A stretch of DNA of 36,011 nucleotides from a virus, in IMG/VR virus record IMGVR_UViG_3300023296_000673, positions 1 through 36,011 of that record; one strand, given 5' to 3'. The position numbers were made by a program, and so were the translations under genes. Below the pieces are notes generated by a model that worked only from the letters and a program-made list of their open reading frames with translations, did no database searches and was not told the DNA's origin. Shown here piece after piece: positions 1-8,515 of the stretch (its first letter is position 1; every line of letters begins with the position of its first letter).

Positions 1-1777
1 CATCAGTCACAAACCGTTTACTCTCTTTAGGTATTGATATTGTAGCTGTTTTTGGCTCTGTTCTAGCAACTGTTTTAGTTCCCTTCCTTCCTGCAATCAA
101 TCTTTGTATTGCTGAGCTCTTTTTACTAACATCTCTTGCTGAAGATTCTTTGGCTATCTGACTATATGATTTAGGCTCTCTAATTACTATCGGAGCTGTC
201 TTTCTAACTGGTATTTTTGTTGTTTTATTGTCTATTTGTGCTGTATTTCTAACTGGTGTCTTTATTATTGTTCCAGGCTTTACTGTTAATATTCTTGTTG
301 TTGGTTTTGCTATCTCTGTTTTAGCTCTATCATTCCAAACAACAATATCTGTATTAGGTTGTCTAAGAGGTATAACTGTTTCTGGTGCTGGAAGTTCTAT
401 CGTTGGAGATACTATCTTTGGTGCAGATACTGGACCTGTTGTAATATCTTGATTGTCCTGTGCTGTGTTTAGCTTAGCTTTAATCTTTTCTATTGTTTTG
501 TTTATTGTTGCTAGTGATTTCTTTGTAGCAACTACATCTCTGCCTTCAGCAATTAGCTTTGTTTTTTTAGCCTTTGCTTTCTCTAGCTTTTGTACGATCG
601 TATTCATTGCTTCCTGCTGTGCTGAATTTACCATTTGGAATGCAGCGAGTGGAGTGTTTTGTGATGGGATAACTGGTTTCTGACTGACTCCTTCTTGTAA
701 TATCTGTCTACTTGCTCCTCCTTGTAATCCTCCTGGAGTTGTTCTTACTGGCGTTCCTGTTGGTTTGACGGGTTCCTTGTGTGGTATTGCAAATTGTTTA
801 TTCTTCGTTAAAGATGCATAAGCATCATTGATTGTTTTAAATAAAGCTTCATCTCCGCCAACTTTATCTGGATGATATTTGTGAGCTAGTTTCCTGTAGG
901 CTAGTTTAATCTCAACATTAGTTGCTCCTTTTTCTAAACCTAATACTCTTAACGCAGAGTCTTTCTCTGGGTTTAACAAACCTTGGAGTGTTAATGCTCT
1001 TTGTTCTTTAGGTATCTTAAAACTTCCCTTTGACAATCCGCTTATATTAAATAAGTAAAAAGGGTTACCAAATATAGATTCTACTCCTAGTCCAGTTAAT
1101 TTAGCAATCTGTTTAACTCTATTCCCTAAACTTGTGTCATCATAAAAGCTCTGTGCAGCTTCTTGCGCAGGTTGTTCTACTAATGCTCTCATTCCTTTAC
1201 CTGGTTCATCTGGAGTGAATAAGTCTTCTAATGGATGTCCTATTTCATTAGCACGTCCTGCCCAAATATCAGCTGCAGTCTTCCATACCTTTTTAAAATC
1301 TCTAAGTTCTGATGATGGATTCAATCTATTCTTCTCTAAATCTCCTGCTGTATTTAATTCTGTATATGCTTCTATAGGAGATGATAATGCAGAAATAGCC
1401 TGTGCTCCACCTTTATCGATAAATTCTCCTAGTTTACTAACAGTATTTTTAAGTACGTTCCAGCCTAATCCTGTTACTGGTTTATCTAATCCAATCTGTT
1501 TTGCTGCTCCTGGCAGTTCACGTAAGAAATCAACAGTTCTAGCCTTCTCTTGTGGTGCGACATAAGAACCTACTCTATCTAATAGAGGTTGTTTCTGTGG
1601 AACAGTTATATCTTGTTGCTGTCCATTAGCCTGACTTGTATCTCTAGCTAATGATTCATAGTCAACACTTGTCCTAGAATAAGGATTCTTAACTTGTATT
1701 TTTTGTGGACCAGCAGCTTTCTTTTGTCTGTATAGTTCTAGTAACTTGTCTGCTTTTCCTTTATCAAAAGTAGCCAT
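1..1777 (-). CDS. Large virion-type protein with internal DnaJ (J) domain, partial
   Basis: I translated this frame by hand from the ATG at 1777; it stays open through base 1, giving at least 592 residues with the C-terminus cut by the window edge. Residues about 275-323 form a J domain: a helix II with AYRKLAHKYHPD, the diagnostic HPD at 302-304, then a helix III with FKTINDAYASL. In known J proteins the HPD tripeptide stimulates the ATPase of DnaK/Hsp70. The rest is hydrophilic: residues 1-270 are mostly helical and polar, about 330-420 is Pro/Gln/Gly-rich followed by a Lys/Ala-rich helical stretch, and the end has short PVR-type repeats (KTPVRNTAQ, KIPVRKTAP). It is last in a run of three large proteins after the fibre genes, where short-tailed phages often keep internal or ejection proteins. 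That role is inferred; the J domain is clear. Confidence 0.85.
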   Translation of the reverse strand, partial: MATFDKGKADKLLELYRQKKAAGPQKIQVKNPYSRTSVDYESLARDTSQANGQQQDITVPQKQPLLDRVGSYVAPQEKARTVDFLRELPGAAKQIGLDKPVTGLGWNVLKNTVSKLGEFIDKGGAQAISALSSPIEAYTELNTAGDLEKNRLNPSSELRDFKKVWKTAADIWAGRANEIGHPLEDLFTPDEPGKGMRALVEQPAQEAAQSFYDDTSLGNRVKQIAKLTGLGVESIFGNPFYLFNISGLSKGSFKIPKEQRALTLQGLLNPEKDSALRVLGLEKGATNVEIKLAYRKLAHKYHPDKVGGDEALFKTINDAYASLTKNKQFAIPHKEPVKPTGTPVRTTPGGLQGGASRQILQEGVSQKPVIPSQNTPLAAFQMVNSAQQEAMNTIVQKLEKAKAKKTKLIAEGRDVVATKKSLATINKTIEKIKAKLNTAQDNQDITTGPVSAPKIVSPTIELPAPETVIPLRQPNTDIVVWNDRAKTEIAKPTTRILTVKPGTIIKTPVRNTAQIDNKTTKIPVRKTAPIVIREPKSYSQIAKESSARDVSKKSSAIQRLIAGRKGTKTVARTEPKTATISIPKESKRFVTD

Positions 1778-1781
1778 TTTT

Positions 1782-3155
1782 TTATATTGGGTTAATTATA
1801 TCTTCTAGTAAGTCTAAGACCTTGATAGGGTCACCATTCGAGTCCTTACCTTTAGTAGTTGGCATTCCCATTTCTTTCATGAACTCCTCTATTTCTGCAT
1901 CTGTAGCATCTAGTTCATACTTAAGTCTAAGAATGTATTCTAATGCAGTTTTATCTTTGATACTTGTGCTTAATATTTCATTAGCCTTCAGTCCACCAAT
2001 CATTTCAGCAATTAAGTCTGTTCCAGCTTCTAGTGCTTTAGCATCTAGTTCTTCATCAGTATACTTGCCCCATAGTTCAGTTGAGCTTATTCCAGTCTTT
2101 AATGCTAGAGCTCTTGTTGCGGCTTCTGTCCATGTATCGTGTTGAAGTGTGGTTGAATCTAGTGTTGTTCCTACTGTCCATCCTTCAGCTTTTCTCTGTG
2201 CTTCAAATAGTTTGTTCCATTCATCATCTGTAAACTTGCTTAAATCTTTAGATACTGCTGGAGCACCTAATGTTACAAGCTTTTGATAGTCATATGCCCT
2301 AGGGTCTCCGCTATAATCGCTAGACCATTTCAACATTGCCTCATCTGAAGTTAATCCAGAGTAAATACCAGTTGGAGATGTTAATAATGCTTTGTATGCA
2401 CTTCTAGCAGATTTTTCATCAGGAAATACTGCGAATGCTGAATTTGGATCTTTAATAGCCCCATACTCCTTTTGCCAATCTGAGTATTTTAGATTTCCAG
2501 AGTTGTTGTTTCTCCATGATAATGTTCCTCCAGTTTTGTTACCAACCCTATTACCGTCATCACTTATATATGAACCCTCTATATCTGAAATTGTTGGATT
2601 ACTTCCAAGACTTTTCTTTTTGAGTAATTGGTCTAATCTTCTGCCTTCACTTATTTCGTCATTATTGACAGCATCTGCTTCACCTTTTCTTGTCGTTTCT
2701 AGCTCTGCTAAGACATCGTCAAGTCTTCCTCCACGATATTTTTCCTCTTCTGTTAATCCTTGCAAATGTGCTCCAGCTGTTGCATATCTCTTCTCTCTTA
2801 AAGATTGTTGCTGTGCTGGTGTTGCTAGTTGAAGACTTTCATTTGTGAATGTCATTGGGTCTCTTTGTTGAGTTCTCCAATAATCTCTTGAGCTTTGAAT
2901 GTCTTTATTCATTCCTTGTTTCTTCTGGATAGCTTGTTTTACTAAATCTAAAAACTTCTGATTAGACTTATAAGCTCCCAGTTTAGATGTTGTGTTTGTA
3001 GTAGGTGTTGTTGGTCTTGCGTTTGTTGGTCTAGCTTCTGAGAAGCCAGCCCCTTGACCAAACTCTGTAGGACCAATATATCTATCTGTTCCTACTTCCT
3101 TCATGACATCTTGCCCAGTTCGTGGGTCTTTTGTTCTATAAAAATTTGTTGCCAT
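1782..3155 (-). CDS. Virion-associated protein with NNxGN-type (possible lysozyme-like) domain
   Basis: This 457-residue protein starts with MATNFYRTKD in an A/T-rich leader and ends four bases before the J-domain gene. The N-terminal 200 residues are polar and low in complexity. Around residues 205-275 there is a domain beginning WRNNNSGNLKYSDW, followed by FAVFPDEKSARSAYKALL and a Tyr/Asp-rich DPRAYDYQ stretch. RNNxGNxxY plus FAVFP is a pattern seen in many phage virion proteins with putative peptidoglycan-acting or muramidase-like folds. I see no unambiguous catalytic dyad, so activity is not claimed. The C-terminal third is acidic and helical. With its neighbours on both sides it may be an ejected or internal virion protein. 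Confidence 0.6.
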   Translation of the reverse strand: MATNFYRTKDPRTGQDVMKEVGTDRYIGPTEFGQGAGFSEARPTNARPTTPTTNTTSKLGAYKSNQKFLDLVKQAIQKKQGMNKDIQSSRDYWRTQQRDPMTFTNESLQLATPAQQQSLREKRYATAGAHLQGLTEEEKYRGGRLDDVLAELETTRKGEADAVNNDEISEGRRLDQLLKKKSLGSNPTISDIEGSYISDDGNRVGNKTGGTLSWRNNNSGNLKYSDWQKEYGAIKDPNSAFAVFPDEKSARSAYKALLTSPTGIYSGLTSDEAMLKWSSDYSGDPRAYDYQKLVTLGAPAVSKDLSKFTDDEWNKLFEAQRKAEGWTVGTTLDSTTLQHDTWTEAATRALALKTGISSTELWGKYTDEELDAKALEAGTDLIAEMIGGLKANEILSTSIKDKTALEYILRLKYELDATDAEIEEFMKEMGMPTTKGKDSNGDPIKVLDLLEDIINPI

Positions 3156-3156
3156 A

Positions 3157-4971
3157 TTAGTATTTATAAGTATTAAGTCTATCTTGTTTTCTTTTTTGAA
3201 CTTCTAGTTCTCTTTCCCTAGCTATGTCTGATTGTTCAGGGCTGACATAACCTCTCTGTGAAGCATCTTTCTTTGGGTCATATAAAGACCTTGTACTAGA
3301 AGTATTATAGTCTAAACCACTGCTATATGGGTCTGGCAATGTACCTGGTTCTAGATATCCTGCTTGTCCAGTTAAAGCTGCACTTCCATATCTTCTTTCT
3401 GCAGTTGTTCCTAAATCTCTTGCTTGTTGTTGGAATCCTGCTAGATTATCTTCTATAGAATATCTCCTGTTTTGTGGTACTGAGCCTTCAACTCCTTTGT
3501 CTGCTAAAGCTCCTTCTTTTCCTAATGTCCCTCTAGATTGTCCAGAAAATGTTAGTCCCTTAGCTCTTAGTCCCTGTTTAGTCGCTGCTAGTGTTTCTTT
3601 ATAACTCTTCTGTTCATTCTGTGTATATCTAGCTGCTGAATTATTTATATCTTCATATCCAGTCTTCAAGTCCTCCATATCTCTAGACTTTAAATCTGTA
3701 TAATATGGTTCTAGGTCTGTTCTAGCTTTTGATTCTGCATCTATTGCTATCTTAGTCATCTCTGCCTCTGTATAAACACGTTTACCAGAAGTATAATCGT
3801 CTGTATTCATAATGCCATCTAATGCATTGAATTGTGCTTGGTCTATCTCTCCAGTATCTAATAGGTCTTGTAGCCAACCTGAGCTCTCATCATATGAACC
3901 TTGTTCAGATGGTGTTCTTTTACGACCAGAAGTTGAGTCGTAATCGTTTCTATTCTTTAATGCTTCTTCTAATTCTGCTTTACTTTTGTTTCCCCAATAT
4001 GAAGTAAATCCTGGGTCGTTAGCAAAGTCTGCTGCTGTATATCCTAAGTTTTGTGCAACCTTTAGAGGATCTATATTAGATGTTGCATCAGTTGTCCCGC
4101 CAGTAGAATCTGTTCTAGCTGTGGTTGCATCTGTTTTTATTTTATCTGATATTGCTGATAATCTAGATTCTACTTCTGTAGGAGCTTTTGTCATAAGATT
4201 ATAAACATTGTTCCAATCCTCTGTTGATGTTGGATTCCTTCCTAAGTATTTATGGAATGTTGCAACAACATCTTTCCTTGCTGTTTTTATATCTTTATCT
4301 GCTGGTTGATTTGCTGTAGAAGTAGTTTGAGAATCTGTTGTCGTTGAAGTTGGTCTAGGAGTTCCTACTCCAACTGGTGTATCTTTTCCTGTAACTTGGT
4401 CATACCAACCAGTTCCAGTAGATCCTCCTTGTGCATCTACTCTAGCTTGTTCAGATCCTTCAGGTGCTAACGCTGGGTTTTTGTACTCTCTCTTAGGAGT
4501 TGTTATTCCTTGATTAGTCCATCCTTCTCCACTAATCATTCTATCAAATTCAGTCTTTAAATTAGGTCTAGTCAAATCATAATAAATAATTTTCCCATCC
4601 TTAGTCATAGCGGTCATTCCAGCTCTAGCTTCTGTTTTTCCTTCATTTATTCTCCTGTTTGCCTCTTGTAATAAAACTGGAGTAAAAGTCATTCTAAAAG
4701 TATCCCTTCCTGCGTCTGCTATAACTCCTTTACTTTTTATTTGGTTTTCATAGTCACTCAAAGCAGACTCAATGCCACCACTTATTTGAGTGCCTGAATA
4801 AGCCCAATTAGAAAGTCCCGTTATATTGGCTTGATTTGCGGCATCAATAGCACGAGCAAGTTCGCTTGTAGATAAAGAGGTTAAATCATCTGTTCCTACT
4901 GTTTTTATTAGAAAGTCAGAGGCTGCTTGATTATGCCCTTGTGTAAACTGTTGTCCTAAATTTATTGCCAT
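3157..4971 (-). CDS. Large hypothetical virion protein, Ser/Thr/Gln-rich
   Basis: This 604-residue protein has no recognised domain. The N-terminal 170 residues look folded and helical (an ANRRINEGKTEARAG region). A Thr/Ser/Gly/Pro-rich linker follows at about 175-230, then a helical segment with a KYLGRNPTSTEDWNNVYNLM stretch. The C-terminal half has helices with many Arg, Lys and Glu and a Tyr/Gly/Ser-rich end. Long helices and disordered linkers fit a phage ejection or internal virion protein, consistent with its place between two other large low-complexity proteins. The start at 4971 follows the preceding stop almost directly. Confidence 0.55.
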   Translation of the reverse strand: MAINLGQQFTQGHNQAASDFLIKTVGTDDLTSLSTSELARAIDAANQANITGLSNWAYSGTQISGGIESALSDYENQIKSKGVIADAGRDTFRMTFTPVLLQEANRRINEGKTEARAGMTAMTKDGKIIYYDLTRPNLKTEFDRMISGEGWTNQGITTPKREYKNPALAPEGSEQARVDAQGGSTGTGWYDQVTGKDTPVGVGTPRPTSTTTDSQTTSTANQPADKDIKTARKDVVATFHKYLGRNPTSTEDWNNVYNLMTKAPTEVESRLSAISDKIKTDATTARTDSTGGTTDATSNIDPLKVAQNLGYTAADFANDPGFTSYWGNKSKAELEEALKNRNDYDSTSGRKRTPSEQGSYDESSGWLQDLLDTGEIDQAQFNALDGIMNTDDYTSGKRVYTEAEMTKIAIDAESKARTDLEPYYTDLKSRDMEDLKTGYEDINNSAARYTQNEQKSYKETLAATKQGLRAKGLTFSGQSRGTLGKEGALADKGVEGSVPQNRRYSIEDNLAGFQQQARDLGTTAERRYGSAALTGQAGYLEPGTLPDPYSSGLDYNTSSTRSLYDPKKDASQRGYVSPEQSDIARERELEVQKRKQDRLNTYKY

Positions 4972-4972
4972 A

Positions 4973-5413
4973 TTATTTTATGTTATTTAGTTTATCTCTA
5001 AAATATATATATAGAACAGGGTTATAAACGCTAAAATTGTTAGGGTTATATATATATTCTACAAAGTAATTAGCTACTCTTTCGTTTAATCTATTTTCTT
5101 CTGTATCATAGTGCGGTTCACAGTTTCCATCTTTCGTTAAACTTGGGTAATTCTCTAGTTTTTTTTCTGTGCAGTAATTTGCTAGCGGAGGATAATCTTT
5201 TATTATTGTCCTCGAGTAATCATCTTCATAAAATATCGCGTGTCCTAACTCGTGGTAGAATATTCTATTAATATTATCCTTCTCATACTTTAGGTAGATA
5301 GTATTTGTTCTAGTGTTATAACAACCGTTAACAAGTTCGTTACCACAGTCAACAGCTGGTGTCTCTGTGAATATTACTGATATTCCTAATGTCATTATTA
5401 TTTCTAAAATCAT
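4973..5413 (-). CDS. Small HExxH zinc metallopeptidase (zincin)
   Basis: This 146-residue protein has a hydrophobic N-terminus (MILEIIMTLGISVIF) that could be a signal peptide or membrane anchor. A zinc-binding HExxH motif follows within FYHELGHAIFYEDD. A downstream NERVANYFVEYI segment supplies a Glu at the spacing expected for a gluzincin third ligand. Five Cys residues suggest an oxidised or extracytoplasmic setting. In the family, the two His bind zinc and the Glu activates water. Its position between the fibre gene and the large virion proteins suggests a late gene acting at the cell envelope or on virion proteins. The substrate is unknown. Confidence 0.7.
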   Translation of the reverse strand: MILEIIMTLGISVIFTETPAVDCGNELVNGCYNTRTNTIYLKYEKDNINRIFYHELGHAIFYEDDYSRTIIKDYPPLANYCTEKKLENYPSLTKDGNCEPHYDTEENRLNERVANYFVEYIYNPNNFSVYNPVLYIYFRDKLNNIK

Positions 5414-5417
5414 ATTT

Positions 5418-8400
5418 TTAAGCTATTAATCCAAGTTCTTGCAGTCTATCTATTATATCATTACATCTTAAAATTACGCTAGCAGCATCAGTAGCGTCAG
5501 CAACTGTTGCTGGTTGGTCTACTGGTGTAGCATTATAAAATCCTAACTTTTGGGATGTTGCTGTCCCTATTTTTAAACCTGTTGTCGTTCCAGTAGCGAT
5601 ATTCCCACCATCTAAAATATTCAAAGTTCCTACATTAAAAGTGATTTGTTGAGACAAGGCAGTGGCGTGGAACCCTCCATAAATAAGAGATTTTATTCTT
5701 CCATCGGCTTCGCTGGCTCTTGCTGCATTGTCTATGAAAAGTTTGTTAGAACCTGTTTCATAAAATCCAGCATAGTTTCCTATAAAAGTATTGCCATATC
5801 CAGAAGAGTTATACCAACCAGCTACCTGCCCAATAAAAGTATTCTCGTCTCCAGTAGTATTAGCTCCGACACCATATCCTATAAAAGTATTCCTCTCTCC
5901 TGTAGTGTTGTATTCACCAGAGAACGCACCTATAAATGTATTACGAGACCCAGAATCAGTAAAACGACCAGTTTGTTTTCCTAAAAAGGTATTACCAAAC
6001 CCAGTTGTAAGGTTAGTTCCGCTATGTTGTCCTATAAGGATGTTTGTAGTTGCTAAAGATGCGACTACAATATTATTAATAATAATTTTTCCATAAGTAT
6101 TATTTTCTTTGTTATTTGCACTTTCTCCTGTCAAGTCAGCATCTGCGACATTGTCTGTATAAGTAGTAGCTGTATTATTAGCTATTTCATCAAGCAAATA
6201 ATAAACATCACCAGGCGATGCTGCTTTTGTCCTATAAATTTCCCTTGAAATTACTGAGCCTGATATGCTTACTGGAATATCGGTTAAGTCAACTTGTTTA
6301 TGAGTTGCGTCTGTGGTTACTACATTACTTACTGCCCCTAATGATGTTTCGCCTGTTTCATTTACATACACTATTTTATAACTATGTGTTCCTGCGTCTA
6401 TATTCCCGACAGCAGTAGCTACAAGAGTTGCGGTGCAAGCTGTTGGAGCTACCACAGAAGTAAATTTTAAATCTCCGCCTTCTTTTAATAGAATATCAGA
6501 ACCATAATCAATAGTGATAGCGTTCTCTCCTGAACATAGCATAGACATAGTACTACCTGTCCAATTTAAATAATCAGAAGAATTTCCTATATAAAATTTA
6601 GCAGTATTACTATCACCATAATCTCTACCTAATATAAAGCCAGTATCAGTATTTGTAAAATCAGTTTTTCCAGAACCTATATAGCAATCTGTAGCATCCG
6701 CCGCCAAAGCAATCGCTTTAGAAGTAATTGTCCCAGCTGTCAAATAATCTGCACTAACTTCTCCGCCAGTCAACGTAACGTCTCCCTTAACTCTTAACCC
6801 ATTAGTTGTATCATATTTTAAATACTTATCAGTTTCTCCAATCGCTATCCCATATTTATCCGTAGAATACCCTAAGTAACCGTTTAGATTTCCTAGTCTT
6901 AAACGAGTGTTTATAGTATCCCAAGGCTCTCCTGCGTGGTCAAATATTGAAAGATATGGAGCATTACTTTCCGAAGCTGTCATATATACACCACCATCTC
7001 CTGACTGTCCATAGTTTACTACTGCTGCACCTTTAGTCCATGCAGGATTATTATCTGCAGTATAATCTCCAGCCTTATCTCTAGTAACTGTATAAGGATT
7101 TGAAGATTGGTCTGTGTAAACATAGAAAATTCTATCCCACTCACTAGAAGTCCATACGTCAGCAGTTTTAAAATAAGCTGCATTACCAGGTGCTAATACA
7201 TTAGGGAGAGAAGCTCCCTGATTAACTCTATTGCTAGTATCACCTCCTGGATATTCAAGTATCACGAAATAATTAGTTCCGTCTACTAAAGTTATTTTTT
7301 CCGCTCCTGTAAAAGTAAAAGTTACTAATTCTGCTGTTGATGTAAGCGTTGAAACATCAAAGGTTCCAGATGTTGCTAAGGCAGCACCAGTTGGTATTCC
7401 ATCGGTTCCAAAAGTTCCAGTATGAGCATAAATTGTAGCTGTGGCATTTCCAGTAGGACTTCCTGTCACTTTTTGTAAATAAAACTTACAACTACTTAAA
7501 ACGTTACCGTCTCCTGTAAAAGATTGTCCACTCATTTGGAAACCTCCGCCAGTGAATAAAGCAGTCCATGCGTTCCAATAAGCTTCACTATAACTATCAC
7601 AAATAGCTTCTCCAGATGTTAAAACCTCTAACCATTCATCATCTATGCCATCTTTAATTCTTAGAATATCTCCTTCTAAAAAAGTAGTATTTTCTTCTAT
7701 TGATAAAGTACTAGCGTCTAATGCAGTCATATCAGTATCCAAAACATCAGCATCTAATATCGCTACATTACCACCTACCGCACTTATAACATCTTTTTGG
7801 AATACAGCTGTTCTAATAATCCCTCTAGAAGCTATATTACCTACTTCTAATAAATCACTATCTAAATAAAAACCTGAACCTGCATAACCACTGATATAGT
7901 TTGAACTACTTATATTTTTGTTATCTCCATCTATCACAAGTTCAGCAGAAGTACCTACCGTTATTTTTTTATTAGCACTATCTAAAACTACTTCATTCGA
8001 AGCAGAAGAAATTGTAGTCGAATCTATTGTCCATCCAGCGATTATAGCTGAAGTTGCAACTAGTGAACCAGCCTCAGTCACTCTAAAAGGAGCAGATGCA
8101 GGTGTAACATTTCCTGCCCAGAATCTAATATCATCTCCTCCTGTTACTTCTGAAGATAATCCAACTGTACCTGCCGTATCAGTTATAGATGTCGCATTAA
8201 TTGTCCACCCGCCAATAAAGCCAGTCGCTGCTGATAATGTTCCTGTAAATGTTCCACTTGCTCCTGTTATATCTCCTCTAAAGTTGCCATCTCCGAACTC
8301 AACATTTCCATTACCTTGTATTTGCCAACCAGAAACACCAGTGACAAAATCTTCAGACTGCATATCTTGATTTGTCAAAAGTTTATTCATTGTTGTTTGC

Positions 8401-8513
8401 TGAAATCCAATAGCGCCAGAAGTAATCACAGAGTCAACATTAGCATTAGTTATAGCATCTGTTATTTCTGCTTTTGTCAATAATGTATTGTATCCAAGTT
8501 CTGAATATCCCAT
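5418..8513 (-). CDS. Tail fibre / receptor-binding protein with NTFIG repeats
   Basis: An in-frame ATG exists at 8567, inside the upstream gene, but I prefer the ATG at 8513 (MGYSELGYN...): it follows the upstream stop by three bases and has the ATTAAATATG leader typical of this operon. That gives 1031 residues. The N-terminal part holds repeated beta-rich segments (GWTINATSITD, GWTIDSTTISS). Residues about 310-475 resemble an anchor-type beta-sandwich (QSFTGDGNVLSSCKFYLQKV, PTGNATATIYAHTG). Residues about 825-935 carry six repeats of 16-18 residues built on NTFIG, a pattern like the beta-prism or beta-roll stalks of trimeric fibres. The C-terminus (NDIIDRLQELGLIA) is a helical end common in phage fibres. 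Trimerisation and receptor binding are inferred. Confidence 0.75.
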   Translation of the reverse strand: MGYSELGYNTLLTKAEITDAITNANVDSVITSGAIGFQQTTMNKLLTNQDMQSEDFVTGVSGWQIQGNGNVEFGDGNFRGDITGASGTFTGTLSAATGFIGGWTINATSITDTAGTVGLSSEVTGGDDIRFWAGNVTPASAPFRVTEAGSLVATSAIIAGWTIDSTTISSASNEVVLDSANKKITVGTSAELVIDGDNKNISSSNYISGYAGSGFYLDSDLLEVGNIASRGIIRTAVFQKDVISAVGGNVAILDADVLDTDMTALDASTLSIEENTTFLEGDILRIKDGIDDEWLEVLTSGEAICDSYSEAYWNAWTALFTGGGFQMSGQSFTGDGNVLSSCKFYLQKVTGSPTGNATATIYAHTGTFGTDGIPTGAALATSGTFDVSTLTSTAELVTFTFTGAEKITLVDGTNYFVILEYPGGDTSNRVNQGASLPNVLAPGNAAYFKTADVWTSSEWDRIFYVYTDQSSNPYTVTRDKAGDYTADNNPAWTKGAAVVNYGQSGDGGVYMTASESNAPYLSIFDHAGEPWDTINTRLRLGNLNGYLGYSTDKYGIAIGETDKYLKYDTTNGLRVKGDVTLTGGEVSADYLTAGTITSKAIALAADATDCYIGSGKTDFTNTDTGFILGRDYGDSNTAKFYIGNSSDYLNWTGSTMSMLCSGENAITIDYGSDILLKEGGDLKFTSVVAPTACTATLVATAVGNIDAGTHSYKIVYVNETGETSLGAVSNVVTTDATHKQVDLTDIPVSISGSVISREIYRTKAASPGDVYYLLDEIANNTATTYTDNVADADLTGESANNKENNTYGKIIINNIVVASLATTNILIGQHSGTNLTTGFGNTFLGKQTGRFTDSGSRNTFIGAFSGEYNTTGERNTFIGYGVGANTTGDENTFIGQVAGWYNSSGYGNTFIGNYAGFYETGSNKLFIDNAARASEADGRIKSLIYGGFHATALSQQITFNVGTLNILDGGNIATGTTTGLKIGTATSQKLGFYNATPVDQPATVADATDAASVILRCNDIIDRLQELGLIA

Positions 8514-8515
8514 AT

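Noticed and set aside
228-683. Plus-strand reading frames of 74 and 76 residues
   Set aside because: They lie antisense to the J-domain protein, are low-complexity hydrophobic, and lack any context as genes.
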